This document shows positions 1-9,151 of a DNA stretch of 64,000 nt, one piece after another. The DNA is from Actinomycetota bacterium (GTDB lineage Bacteria > Actinomycetota > Acidimicrobiia > Acidimicrobiales > Iamiaceae). The notes beneath the pieces were generated by a model. That model was not told the origin of the DNA. It was given only the letters and a program-made list of their open reading frames with translations, and did no database searches. The translations under genes and the position numbers were made by a program. The DNA lies in the NCBI GenBank assembly GCA_019639075.1, contig JAHBSO010000012.1:21811-85810 (forward strand), read 5' to 3'. Position 1 is the stretch's first letter. Each line of letters begins with the position of its first letter.

Positions 1-13
1 TTGACTGAATCAA
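1..13. promoter_or_regulatory. Operator copy 1 (TTGACTGAATCAA) with promoter for the first acyl-CoA dehydrogenase
   Basis: The pseudo-palindrome TTGACTGAATCAA belongs to the seven-copy family described in the findings. Its first six bases double as a -35 box. TAGAGT at 23-28 (spacer 16) is a plausible -10, putting the transcript start near 35, just ahead of the TTG start at 57. A repressor bound here would cover the -35. Confidence 0.7.
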
Positions 14-56
14 CCGAATCGCTAGAGTGTCCGGGGCACGACGGAGGAGCTCGGCC

Positions 57-1295
57 TTGGACTTCGACGACACGCCTGCGGAGGCGGCCTTCCGGGCGAC
101 TGCACGCACGTGGCTCGAGGCCAACGCGCCGCGGCGGACCGCGCCGGCGCCCCTCTGGCGCGACGCCGACGACACCGACCACATGGACGACGTCCGGGCC
201 TGGCAGCGCCGGCTCTTCGACGAAGGTTGGGCCGGCATCACCTGGCCCGCCGCGCACGGCGGTCGCGGCGGCAGCGCCGTCGAGCAGGCCATCTTCAACG
301 AGGAGCAGGCCGACTTCGACGTCACGCAGGGTCCCCTCACCGTGGGGCTCGGCATGGTGGGCCCCACGCTCATCGCCCACGGCACCCCGCAGCAGCAGGC
401 TCGGTTCCTTCCACCGCTCCTCCGGGGCGCCGAGGTGTGGTGCCAGCTGTTCTCCGAGCCCGACGCCGGCTCGGACCTCGCGGCCGTGGCCACCCGTGCC
501 CGTCGGGCCGACGGCCGGTGGGTGGTGGACGGGCAGAAGGTCTGGACGTCCGGGGCCCAGGTCAGCGACTGGGGCCTGCTGGTGGCCCGGACCGACCCGT
601 CGGTCCCCAAGCACGCCGGGCTGACCTGCTTCCTGGTCGACATGCGCACCCCCGGCGTCGACGTGCGGCCGCTGCACCAGGCGACCGGCACCGCCCACTT
701 CAACGAGGTGTTCCTCAGCGACGTGGCCGTGCCGGACGACTGCGTGCTGGGCGAGGTCGACGGCGGGTGGACGGTCGCGCTGACGATGTTGACCAGCGAG
801 CGCTCGGCCATCGGCGGCGGTCGGGCGGGGGCGAACTGGGACGCGGTCGTCGACCTGGCCCGGGCACACGGGCGCACGGGCGATCCGGTGGTCCGACAGC
901 GCCTCGCCGAGGTGTACACGCGCTTCGAGGTGCTGCGGTTCCTGCGCCTCCGGGCCCAGACGGCCCGCAGCCAGGGCCGACCGCCGGGACCCGAGGTGTC
1001 GGTGCTCAAGCTGCTCGTGTCGCGCCAGGCGTCGGCGCTGGGCGACCTCGCGCTCGAGCTGGCCGGTCCGGCCGGGATGCTGGACTCGGACTGGGCCAAG
1101 CAGCTCCTGAACCAGTACAGCATCCGCATCGGCGGCGGGACCGACGAGGTCCAGCGCAACGTGGTCGGGGAGCGGGTCCTCGGGCTGCCCGCGGAGCCCC
1201 GGGCCGACCGGGGCGTGGCGTTCCGCGACCTCGCCCGGGGACGACCGGCCGAGGGTGTGACCAACCGCACGCAAATGGTTGACTCGATCAACTGA
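57..1295 (+). CDS. Acyl-CoA dehydrogenase (FadE-like)
   Basis: A 412-aa flavoprotein that would form an alpha,beta double bond in an acyl-CoA and pass electrons to electron-transfer flavoprotein. The sequence shows the family motif CQLFSEPDAGSD near residues 129-140, GQKVWTSGA after it, and the C-terminal GGTDEVQRNVVGERVLGLP. Size is normal for actinobacterial FadE proteins. I chose the TTG at 57 because GGAGGAGC lies just upstream. The GTG at 27 falls inside the -10 hexamer of the promoter, so it is unlikely. The gene ends on the operator that controls the following transporter operon. The substrate is unknown. Confidence 0.9.
   Translation: MDFDDTPAEAAFRATARTWLEANAPRRTAPAPLWRDADDTDHMDDVRAWQRRLFDEGWAGITWPAAHGGRGGSAVEQAIFNEEQADFDVTQGPLTVGLGMVGPTLIAHGTPQQQARFLPPLLRGAEVWCQLFSEPDAGSDLAAVATRARRADGRWVVDGQKVWTSGAQVSDWGLLVARTDPSVPKHAGLTCFLVDMRTPGVDVRPLHQATGTAHFNEVFLSDVAVPDDCVLGEVDGGWTVALTMLTSERSAIGGGRAGANWDAVVDLARAHGRTGDPVVRQRLAEVYTRFEVLRFLRLRAQTARSQGRPPGPEVSVLKLLVSRQASALGDLALELAGPAGMLDSDWAKQLLNQYSIRIGGGTDEVQRNVVGERVLGLPAEPRADRGVAFRDLARGRPAEGVTNRTQMVDSIN
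1278..1292. promoter_or_regulatory. Operator copy 2 and promoter of the ABC transporter operon
   Basis: GTTGACTCGATCAAC overlaps the last codons of the preceding acyl-CoA dehydrogenase gene. TTGACT (1279-1284) serves as -35 and TACGGT (1302-1307) as -10 with an ideal 17-base spacer, so a bound regulator would block the transporter promoter. Confidence 0.75.
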
Positions 1296-1334
1296 CCGGC
1301 GTACGGTGCCGGCAGCCGAACGCGAGGAGCAGGG

Positions 1335-2711
1335 GTGCGTACGTCCAAGCGATTGCTGGTGTCCATCGTGGGGTTCGCCCTCGTGGCCGCCTCGTGCAGC
1401 AGCCACGACACCGAGGTGACCGGGGACCCGACCGGGACCACCACCGACGGCGCGACCACCGTCCCGGCGTCCGAGGCCGAGCCCGGGGTGTTCGGCACCC
1501 TGGCCGACCCGGTCTGCGGTCCGGCGCCGGACGGCGCCTCGGGCGCAGCCGACGAGCAGGGCCTCACCGACGACACCATCCAGATCGGGGTGCTCGGCGA
1601 CGCCGACAACACCATCGTGCCCGGCGTCAACGAGGACCTCTTCCTGGCGTCGAAGGCCTTCGTCGCCTGGTGCAACGAGGCCGGTGGCCTCCAGGGCCGC
1701 ACGATCGAGATGACCGTCCGCGACGCCGGGCTCACCCAGGCCCGTGAGCGCATGGCCGACGCCTGCGCCGAGGACTTCGCGGTCGTCGGCGGCGGGCTCG
1801 CGCTCGACGGCGCGGCGGTCGACACCCGCGTCGACTGCGGGCTCGTCGAGTTCCCCGGCTTCATCAACGACGTGGCCGCCAAGGGGGCACCCGGGCAGGT
1901 CATGGCCGTCCCGTTCTACGAGGACCGCCTCGACGTGGCCCGGTTCCAGGCCATCGCCGAGGCCTACCCCGACGACATCGACGGCTACGGGGTGCTCCTC
2001 AGCTCGGTCGTCAAGGGCTCCGGCCGGGGCTACACGGCGCAGGCCGCCGAGGCGCTCGAACCGTTCGGCTACGACCTGGTCTACGGCGGTGAGTTCCCCG
2101 GACCGCCGGCGGTCGTCGACAACTGGCGGCCCTACGTCGAGGAGATGCGCTCGGCCGGGGTCAAGGTGCTCGACGTGTTCTCGTCGCCGGAGATCGTGGC
2201 CCCGCTCCAGGACGCGATGCGCGACGTCGGCTGGTACCCGAACGTCATCATCCTCCCGGCCAACAACTACTCCCCGGTGCTCGTCGACGGCGGCGACGCC
2301 ATCCAGAACACCTACGTCGGCGTCTACCTCGTGCCGTACGAGATGGCCGCCGACAACCCGCCCACCCAGCAGTTCCTCGACATCATGGACCAGTACGAAC
2401 CGGACTGGAACCACGAGGCGCTGGCCGTCAACGCCTTCTCCTCCTGGCTGCTCTTCGCCACCGCGGTGAACGCCTGTGGCGACGACCTGTCGCGCGACTG
2501 CGTCGTGGAGCAGGGTCTGGCCCAGGTCACCTGGGACGGCGGCGGTCTGACCGCGCCGCTCGTGGTCGATGCCGAGGCCGAGACCCCGGTGGCCTGCGCA
2601 GCCATGCTGAAGGTGGTCGACGGGGCGTTCGAGTACGACGAGGAGCTGACCGCCCCGAACGAAGGCATCTTCCGGTGCTCGGAAGAGGCATCGACCCCGT
2701 TCGAGCCGTGA
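1335..2711 (+). CDS. Branched-chain-type ABC transporter substrate-binding lipoprotein
   Basis: A 458-aa periplasmic-binding-type protein (family of LivJ/LivK, type 1 fold). The N-terminus has a lipoprotein signal with lipobox LVAASC (Cys at residue 21) and then a Thr/Ser/Gly-rich tether. The mature part begins DDTIQIGVLGD, typical of the family. GTG start, preceded by GAGGAGCAGG. It is the first gene of an overlapping operon with its permease and both ATPases, driven by operator copy 2. In this family the ligand can be an amino acid, an aromatic acid or another small organic acid. The catabolic neighbours suggest a growth substrate, but the sequence does not name it. Confidence 0.88.
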   Translation: MRTSKRLLVSIVGFALVAASCSSHDTEVTGDPTGTTTDGATTVPASEAEPGVFGTLADPVCGPAPDGASGAADEQGLTDDTIQIGVLGDADNTIVPGVNEDLFLASKAFVAWCNEAGGLQGRTIEMTVRDAGLTQARERMADACAEDFAVVGGGLALDGAAVDTRVDCGLVEFPGFINDVAAKGAPGQVMAVPFYEDRLDVARFQAIAEAYPDDIDGYGVLLSSVVKGSGRGYTAQAAEALEPFGYDLVYGGEFPGPPAVVDNWRPYVEEMRSAGVKVLDVFSSPEIVAPLQDAMRDVGWYPNVIILPANNYSPVLVDGGDAIQNTYVGVYLVPYEMAADNPPTQQFLDIMDQYEPDWNHEALAVNAFSSWLLFATAVNACGDDLSRDCVVEQGLAQVTWDGGGLTAPLVVDAEAETPVACAAMLKVVDGAFEYDEELTAPNEGIFRCSEEASTPFEP

Positions 2712-2739
2712 GGTCGACCGTGACGGGGTCGGGGGGACC

Positions 2740-4789
2740 GTGCAGCAGTTCCTGAGCTTCACCGCCAGCGGACTCACCTCCGCCGCGATCTACGCGCTCG
2801 TCGCGTCCGGGCTCGTCCTCACCTACACCACCACGGGCATCTTCAACTTCGCACAGGGCGCGATGGCCATGGTCGGCGCCTTCACCTTCTGGCAGTTCGC
2901 GGAGGCCTGGGGGTGGCCCGCCCCGGTCGCGCTCGTCGTCTGCATCGGGGTCATCGGGCCGCTCCAGGGCCTGCTCGTCGCCCGGATGTTCCAGGGCCTC
3001 GAGCGCACCTCCGACACCGTGCGGCTGGTGGCGACGCTCGGGCTCCTGCTCGGCCTGATCGGTGTCGTGCACGCCATCTGGGACCCGTCGGTGCGCCGGT
3101 CGCTCGATCCCTTCGCCGAGGGCCGGGCCGTCACCGTCCTCGACGTCCGCATCACCTACCACCAGCTGCTGACCATGGCCGTCGCCGTCGTGGTGGCCGC
3201 GGCCCTGTGGGTCCTCCTGCGGCACACGCGCACGGGCGTCGCCATGCGCGCCGCCGTCGACAACCGGTCCCTCGCCACGTTGAACGGGGCTCGGCCGGCG
3301 CTGGCCGGCGCGATCGCCTGGGCGATCGGCTCGACGCTCGCGGTGGTGTCGGGGATCCTCGTCGCCCCGACGATCGAGCTCAACGCGCTCAACCTCGCGC
3401 TCCTGATCGTCAATGCCTACGGGGCCGCGGCCATCGGCCGACTGCGCAGCCTGCCGTGGACGTTCGTGGGTGCGCTCGTCCTCGGCCTCACCCGCGACTA
3501 CGCGATCTGGCTGCGGTCGGACCTCCCCGCCTCGGTCGCGCCGTACCTCGGCGGGCTCTCCAACGCGGTGCCGGCCATCGTGCTGCTCGTCGTGCTGGTG
3601 CTCCTCCCGCCGGCGCAGCTTCGAACCTCGACGCGCGCCGTGCGCCACGAAGTGCTCCCGAAGCTCACGTGGTCGGGCACGGCGATCACCGGGGTCGCGG
3701 TCGTGGTGGCCACGGCCCTCGTGATCGCACGGCTGGGCGCGACCGCGCTGCTCGGCGCCGCCGGGATCTGGGGCATCGCGATCATCGGGCTCTCGCTCGT
3801 CCCCCTCGTCGGCTACGCCGGTCAGCTGTCGCTCGCCCAGCTCAGCTTCGCCGGGGTCGGAGCACTGGCCTACGCGCACCTCGGCTGGAACCACCCGCTC
3901 GGGCTGCTGTGGGCCGCGCTGTGGGGAGCGCTCGCCGCGGCGTGCGTGGCCCTTCCGGCCGCGCGCCTCTCGGGCATCTACCTCGCGCTCGCATCGGGCG
4001 CGTTCGCGCTGCTGCTGGAGCAGTGGATCTTCCTCCTGCCCGAGATCTCGATCTTCGGGCACCCGTTCACCGTGTTCGAGCGGGGCACGATGCCCGTCGC
4101 ACGGCCGGAGCTCCTCGGCTGGGACCTGACCGGCGACCGCGCCTACGCGCTCTACGCCGCCGTCGTGTTCAGCCTGTGCCTCGCGCTGGTCGTCGCCGTG
4201 CGGCGCGGCACCGTCGGCCTCCGGTTCGTGGCGCTCAAGGACGCCCCTGCGGGACTGGCGGCCACCGGGACCGACGCGGCACGGACCAAGCTCGCGGCGT
4301 TCGCCCTCTCGGGGGCCATCGCCGGGGTCGGTGGCGCCATCGCCGGCGGGGCCGCCACGTCCATCTCCGCCGACGGCTACGGCATGTTCGCCGGGCTGCC
4401 CATCCTCCTCCTCATGGTGGTGCTCGGCATCCGGTCGCCGCGGGCCGCCATCATCACGGGACTCGTCCTCGGGGGATCGGAGGTGGCCGCCGATCTCCCT
4501 CTGGGGCCCCTCAGCAGCGCGTTCGAGTCGGGCGGCGTCGTGCAGGCCATGTTGATCGGTGTCGCGGCGGTGGCGATGGCCCGGATCCCCGACGGACTGC
4601 TCCCGGAGCTGTCGAACTGGGCACGAGGGAGGCCGTGGGGTCGGTCGGGTTCGGCGCGGTCGAGGAGCGTCGACGTCTCCGGTGCGCCGGAGCTCGTCGG
4701 TCTGCGTACGGCGGCGACGGCGACCGAACTGGCGGCCCTCGACCACGCGATCGGTCTGTCGTCGGTCCGCTCGACCGCGGGAGGTGCCC

Positions 4790-4803
<14 letters not shown>
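2740..4803 (+). CDS. Fused LivH-LivM branched-chain-type ABC permease
   Basis: At 687 aa this is about twice the length of a single permease. The first half (about residues 1-290) resembles LivH, with the start ASGLVLTYTTTGIFNFAQGAM. The second half (about 310-620) resembles LivM, with GYAGQLSLAQLSFAGVGALAY. Each half has about eight or nine hydrophobic segments. One polypeptide would therefore form both membrane subunits. The last 70 residues are polar and cytoplasmic. GTG start 28 bases after the binding-protein stop. The 3' end overlaps the ATPase gene by 14 bases, indicating translational coupling. Confidence 0.9.
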
Positions 4804-5496
<693 letters not shown>

Positions 5497-5500
<4 letters not shown>

Positions 5501-6222
5501 TCCCGCTCCTCGCCCTGCGTGACGTCCACGCCGGCTACGACTCCATCGAGGTGCTCCACGGCGTCAGCGTGCACGTGGACGCCGGCGAGGTCGTCGTGCT
5601 CCTCGGTGCGAACGGTGCCGGCAAGTCCACGTTGCTGTCGGTGGCCTCCGGCATGCTCGTGCCCACCGCCGGCCAGCTCCTCGTGGCCGGGCAGGACCTC
5701 ACCGGCACCGGTGCCGGCGACCTGGCGCGCGCCGGCATCTGCACGGTGCCCGAGGGGCGGTCGGTGTTCCCGTCGCTGACGGTCGCCGAGCACCTCCTGA
5801 TGATGACCCACCGCGGCGTGTCGGCCGCCGACGTCGAGGAGCGGGCCTACGCACGGTTCCCCCGCCTGGCCGATCGGCGCCAGCAGTCGGCCGGCGACCT
5901 CTCCGGAGGTGAGCAGCAGATGCTGGCTCTGGCCCGTGCCGTGGCCACCGAGCCGTCGGTGGTGCTCGTCGACGAGCTCTCGATGGGTCTCGCCCCGATC
6001 ATCGTCGCCGAGCTCTTCGCCCTCCTCCGCGGGCTGGCCGACGACGGGGTGGCGGTGCTGGTCGTCGAGCAGATGGCCCAGGCCGCGCTCGACACCGCCG
6101 ACCGGGCTGCCGTCGTCGCCAACGGCCGCATCACCCACGAGGGCGACCCCGAACGCATCCGTTCCGTCATCGCCGACGCCTACCTCGGCGTCGACCCGCT
6201 GGCCCGTCAGGAGACGACATGA
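5497..6222 (+). CDS. ABC transporter ATPase, LivF type
   Basis: A 241-aa ATPase with Walker A GANGAGKST, canonical signature LSGGEQQ, Walker B VVLVDELSMGL and the LivF-type phrase GICTVPEGRSVFPSLTV. Its GTG start overlaps the stop of the LivG gene (GTGA at 5497-5500). With the binding lipoprotein and fused permease it completes a five-domain importer. The next gene again overlaps by four bases, so the transcript continues. Confidence 0.92.
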
Positions 6223-6539
6223 CCGATCCCACCGATGCACTGATCGAGGAGGTGGCGGTCCTCCAGGCCCGCCGGGCCGGGAGGGAGCAGCGGTTCGCGG
6301 TCGCGGCCGCGGTGGTCATGGCGATCGGGCTCGCGCTCGGGGTCGTGGCCTACGCGAAGTCGGCGACCGCGGACGACCTGCTGGTCCAGAACGACGCACA
6401 GGTGCTCGCCGTCCTCGGCCTGTCGCTCGCGGTCGTCGGCGGTGTGGCCTTCCTCCGCTACTCGCTCGCCGGCTTCCTCCGGTTCTGGCTGGCGAGGGCC
6501 ATCGCGGCCGGGACCGACGACACCGAGGTCGGCCCGTGA
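6219..6539 (+). CDS. Small two-TM membrane protein in the importer operon
   Basis: A 106-aa protein I do not recognise. A short charged N-terminus (LIEEVAVLQARRAGREQRF) precedes two hydrophobic segments, about residues 28-46 and 60-80. The tail is acidic. The ATG overlaps the LivF stop (ATGA) and its own stop overlaps the next GTG. This places it firmly in the transporter operon, perhaps as an accessory membrane factor. No enzymatic motif is visible. Confidence 0.75.
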   Translation: MTDPTDALIEEVAVLQARRAGREQRFAVAAAVVMAIGLALGVVAYAKSATADDLLVQNDAQVLAVLGLSLAVVGGVAFLRYSLAGFLRFWLARAIAAGTDDTEVGP

Positions 6540-7021
6540 CGGTCCGGGACTCGATCCGGGGCTTCAAGGTCCCCGGTGGGGTGCTCGTGTCGAGGCCCTT
6601 CCGGGCGATCGCGCCGAAGGTCGTGCCGCCGATGCACCGCTTCGTGCACCGTGTCAGCGGCGGACGGACCCTCCTGTCGTCCAAGGCGCAGCCGATGCTG
6701 CTGCTCGAGAGCGTGGGCGCGAAGACCGGCCAGCGCCGCGAGACGCCCCTGGCCGCGGTGCCCCGCCCCGACGACTGCTTCGTGGTGGTCGGCAGCAACT
6801 TCGCCCGGCCGACGCACCCGGCGTGGACCGCGAACCTGCTCGCCCGGCCCGACGCGACGATCACCTACGAAGGCCGGCGGCGCGACGTGCGGGCCCGGCT
6901 CCTCGACGACGGCGAGGCCGAAGCGATCTGGCCCGAGCTCCTCGAGTGGTACCCGGGCTGGGAGCGCTACACGGACGTGACCGACCGGACCTTCCGCGTC
7001 TTCGAGCTCAGCCCGCGCTGA
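6536..7021 (+). CDS. DDN-like deazaflavin (F420)-dependent nitroreductase family protein
   Basis: A 161-aa protein of the F420-dependent DDN/PF04075-type split-beta-barrel family. The sequence shows LLLESVGAKTGQRRETPLAAV, then VVVGSNFARPTHPAWTANLLARPDA. Members reduce quinones or activated double bonds using F420H2 in actinobacteria. GTG start overlaps the previous stop (GTGA). It closes the importer operon. Its 3' end overlaps the convergent acyltransferase gene by 14 bases. Confidence 0.85.
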   Translation: MTVRDSIRGFKVPGGVLVSRPFRAIAPKVVPPMHRFVHRVSGGRTLLSSKAQPMLLLESVGAKTGQRRETPLAAVPRPDDCFVVVGSNFARPTHPAWTANLLARPDATITYEGRRRDVRARLLDDGEAEAIWPELLEWYPGWERYTDVTDRTFRVFELSPR

Positions 7022-8375
7022 GGAGGGCGTCGAGCTCCGGCGCGAAGCACTCGGCGAGGGCGGTCAGGTCGTCGACGTGGTCGCGGCAGGCGTGGAGGCC
7101 GATGGTGAAGTCGTCGCCGTAGCTCCAGGCGGTCATGTTCAGACCCATCGTGCCGCTGAGGGGCCCGATGGAGCGCAGCTCGACGACGGGCCGACCGAGC
7201 AGCTCGAACGGGGCCGGCCCCCGGACGTTCGACACGATCGAGTTGTAGGCCGGCCGACCGGTGACCCGCTCGGCGACGCCCATGATCTTGACGATCGCAA
7301 GGTTGCCGAGGGCGTAGCGCTGCCAGTCGGGGAGGAGCTCGGGGTCGAGCTCGGTGGCGGCCCGGGTGGCGCGGGCGCTCCGCTTCACCGCGTCGACCCG
7401 GTCGGACGGTTCGGCGACGTCGGTGGCCAGGGAGAGGTACCAGGTGGTGACCGAGTTGCCCCACGCCACGCCGTTGCGGTCGACCGCGGCCGGCGTGCAG
7501 GCGGTGAAGGGCACGTCGGTCGGCTCGTCGTGGGCCTCCAGGTAGCGGCGGACCGCACCTCCGCACAGCGCCAGGTACGCCTCGTTGAAGGTGCAGTCCC
7601 GGACCTGCCGCACCCGCTGGAGGTCGGTCAGCGGGACGGTGACGAACGTGCAGGTGCGGGTGGCGCTCAGCGGTCGGTTGAACCGCGTGGCGGGGCCGAG
7701 GAACGCCTTGGTCACCACGTCGTCGCCGGTGGTCGCCGAGGCGTGCGCGAGGTACCGGCGGAACCGGCGCCACTGGCCGGGGATGCGCCGCACCTGGTCG
7801 ACCTGGGCCCGGAGCGCGTCGGCGGCGATCGTGCGCCGGTCCGGGGGAGCGGCCGGTGCCTCCGCCGCCTCCGCCGCCTCGGGCGGGTCGGTGTCGAGGT
7901 CGGCGAGGGCATGCCAGAGCTGCACGCTCGCTGCGCCGTCGGCGATCGCGTGGTGGATCTGGAGGACGAGGGTGAGGCGGTCCGGGTCCGGTCCGGTCAC
8001 GACCCACAGGATCCAGAGGGGCAGGTCGCGGTCGAGGCGGGCTCCGGCCAGATCGCCGAGGAGGTCGTCGAGCGTCTCGTCGTCCCGCAGCGACCGGAAC
8101 CGGAGGTGGTCGTCGAGGTCCAGGTCGGGGGTCTCCACCCAGTAGGGCCGGGCCAGGTGCAGGGGCGCGTGGTGGAGGCGCCACCGCAGCGCCGGCACCC
8201 GCTCGACGACCGCGGCCACCCACGCCCGCACCTCGTCCGTCGTCGGTGCGCCACGGTCGTCGCCGACGTCGAGGACCGCGATCTTCAGCGTGTGCATCGG
8301 CCGACGGTCGGTCTCCTGGATCAGGTGGAACGCGTCGCCGCCGCTCACCTGACGGGGTGCGGTCCGGGGGTGCAC
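7008..8375 (-). CDS. Wax ester synthase/acyl-CoA:diacylglycerol acyltransferase family protein
   Basis: A 455-aa WS/DGAT protein. The catalytic motif HHAIADG is present (QIHHAIADGAASVQLW, about one third in). The C-terminus has the domain typical of the family, with NSIVSNVRGPAPFELLG. It would esterify acyl-CoA with an alcohol or diacylglycerol for storage lipid. I chose GTG at 8375 because TACGCT (8388-8383) lies seven bases upstream, the leaderless pattern, and the N-terminus SGGDAFHLIQ matches family starts. Operator copy 3 sits immediately upstream of this -10. Divergent from the TetR gene. Confidence 0.88.
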   Translation of the reverse strand: MHPRTAPRQVSGGDAFHLIQETDRRPMHTLKIAVLDVGDDRGAPTTDEVRAWVAAVVERVPALRWRLHHAPLHLARPYWVETPDLDLDDHLRFRSLRDDETLDDLLGDLAGARLDRDLPLWILWVVTGPDPDRLTLVLQIHHAIADGAASVQLWHALADLDTDPPEAAEAAEAPAAPPDRRTIAADALRAQVDQVRRIPGQWRRFRRYLAHASATTGDDVVTKAFLGPATRFNRPLSATRTCTFVTVPLTDLQRVRQVRDCTFNEAYLALCGGAVRRYLEAHDEPTDVPFTACTPAAVDRNGVAWGNSVTTWYLSLATDVAEPSDRVDAVKRSARATRAATELDPELLPDWQRYALGNLAIVKIMGVAERVTGRPAYNSIVSNVRGPAPFELLGRPVVELRSIGPLSGTMGLNMTAWSYGDDFTIGLHACRDHVDDLTALAECFAPELDALLSAG

Positions 8376-8391
8376 GTCGTCGAGCGTACTA

Positions 8392-8406
8392 CTTGTCTCA
8401 GTCAAC
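8392..8406. promoter_or_regulatory. Operator copy 3, between the WS/DGAT and TetR genes
   Basis: CTTGTCTCAGTCAAC, one mismatch from the family consensus in the left half-site. It lies directly upstream of the acyltransferase -10 (TACGCT, 8388-8383) and about 25 bases upstream of the TetR gene -10 (TACGCT, 8431-8436). It is better placed to block the acyltransferase promoter than the TetR promoter. Confidence 0.65.
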
Positions 8407-8442
8407 CTTCTTGGCGGGCGGGGCCGACGGTACGCTCGGCCC

Positions 8443-9012
8443 GTGGTCGACGACGCAGGCAGCACCCGGGATCGGTTGGTGGCGCAGGCGGCCAAGGTGT
8501 TCGCCGAGGAGGGCTACGCCGGGGTGTCGGTGCGGGACCTGGCTGCCCGGTCCGGGGTCACGAGCGGGGCGATCTACGGGCACTTCGACGGCAAGGCCGA
8601 CCTGCTCATGGCGGCCATCAGCGGTCACATCGACGACGACCTGATGCGGGTCCCGCCGCCGGGGCTGGAGACCCTCGCCGAGGTCGACGCCCACATCTTC
8701 GCCCACTACCCGGAGCGCCAGCGCCTGCGGGCCCTGCTGGTCGAGGGTGCCGTGGCCGCCCGCCACGACCCGGACGTCCGCCGCCGGCTGGGCGGCGAGC
8801 ACACCGAACGGCTCGACGAGTGGACCGACGTCTACCGCTCGTGGCAGGAGCAGGGCGAGATCGCCGCCGATCTCGACGTTCGGGCTGTGCTGGTCACCCT
8901 GTGGTCGATCGAGCTCGGCCTGGGGGTGCTCGAGGCCCTCGGCGTCGACCTGCCCGACCCCGATGCCGTGTCGACCGTGATCGAGCGCCTCTTCGCCGGC
9001 CTCAGCAGCTAG
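8443..9012 (+). CDS. TetR-family transcriptional regulator
   Basis: A 189-aa regulator. The N-terminal helix-turn-helix is clear: TRDRLVAQAAKVFAEEGYAG, then VRDLAARSGVTSGAIYGHFDGKADLL (about residues 7-50). The C-terminal ligand domain is variable. GTG start with TACGCT six bases upstream, suggesting a leaderless mRNA. Divergent from the WS/DGAT gene, with operator copy 3 between them. It is the candidate regulator for the second palindrome family at 16.1 kb, or less likely for the TTGA family. The ligand is probably an acyl-CoA or pathway intermediate (inference). Confidence 0.9.
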   Translation: MVDDAGSTRDRLVAQAAKVFAEEGYAGVSVRDLAARSGVTSGAIYGHFDGKADLLMAAISGHIDDDLMRVPPPGLETLAEVDAHIFAHYPERQRLRALLVEGAVAARHDPDVRRRLGGEHTERLDEWTDVYRSWQEQGEIAADLDVRAVLVTLWSIELGLGVLEALGVDLPDPDAVSTVIERLFAGLSS

Positions 9013-9030
9013 CGGTCGGGCGCCCACCCC

Positions 9031-9108
9031 GTTCCTTGAGCGAGCGGAGCGAGTCGAAAGGTCGCTCTGGTTTCGACTTCGCTCGCTGCGCTCGCTTCGC
9101 TCAACCGG
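9031..9108. repeat. Inverted pair of a dispersed TTGAGCGAGCG...GTCGAAA repeat, possible bidirectional terminator
   Basis: One copy at 9035-9059 (TTGAGCGAGCGGAGCGAGTC then GAAA) faces an inverted, slightly longer copy at 9071-9104. The transcript could fold into a long imperfect hairpin. It lies between two convergent genes, where a shared terminator is expected. Related copies are near 51.63 and 53.10 kb. Confidence 0.6.
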
Positions 9109-9121
9109 CAGAAGGTGGCCG

Positions 9122-9148
9122 CACGGTTGGGGTTCGACCCCGAGTGTG
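9122..9148. repeat. Dispersed 27-bp palindromic element, copy A
   Basis: CACGGTTGGGGTTCGACCCC followed by GAGTGTG. The core GGGGT-TCG-ACCCC is self-complementary. The same element, with small changes, recurs at 33.46-33.65 kb (four copies) and 38.20 kb, each time at gene ends or in gaps. Confidence 0.6.
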
Positions 9149-9151
9149 CGC

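Noticed and set aside
27..56. GTG at 27 as start of the first acyl-CoA dehydrogenase
   Set aside because: It lies within the predicted -10 hexamer and before the transcript start; TTG 57 has a good ribosome binding site.
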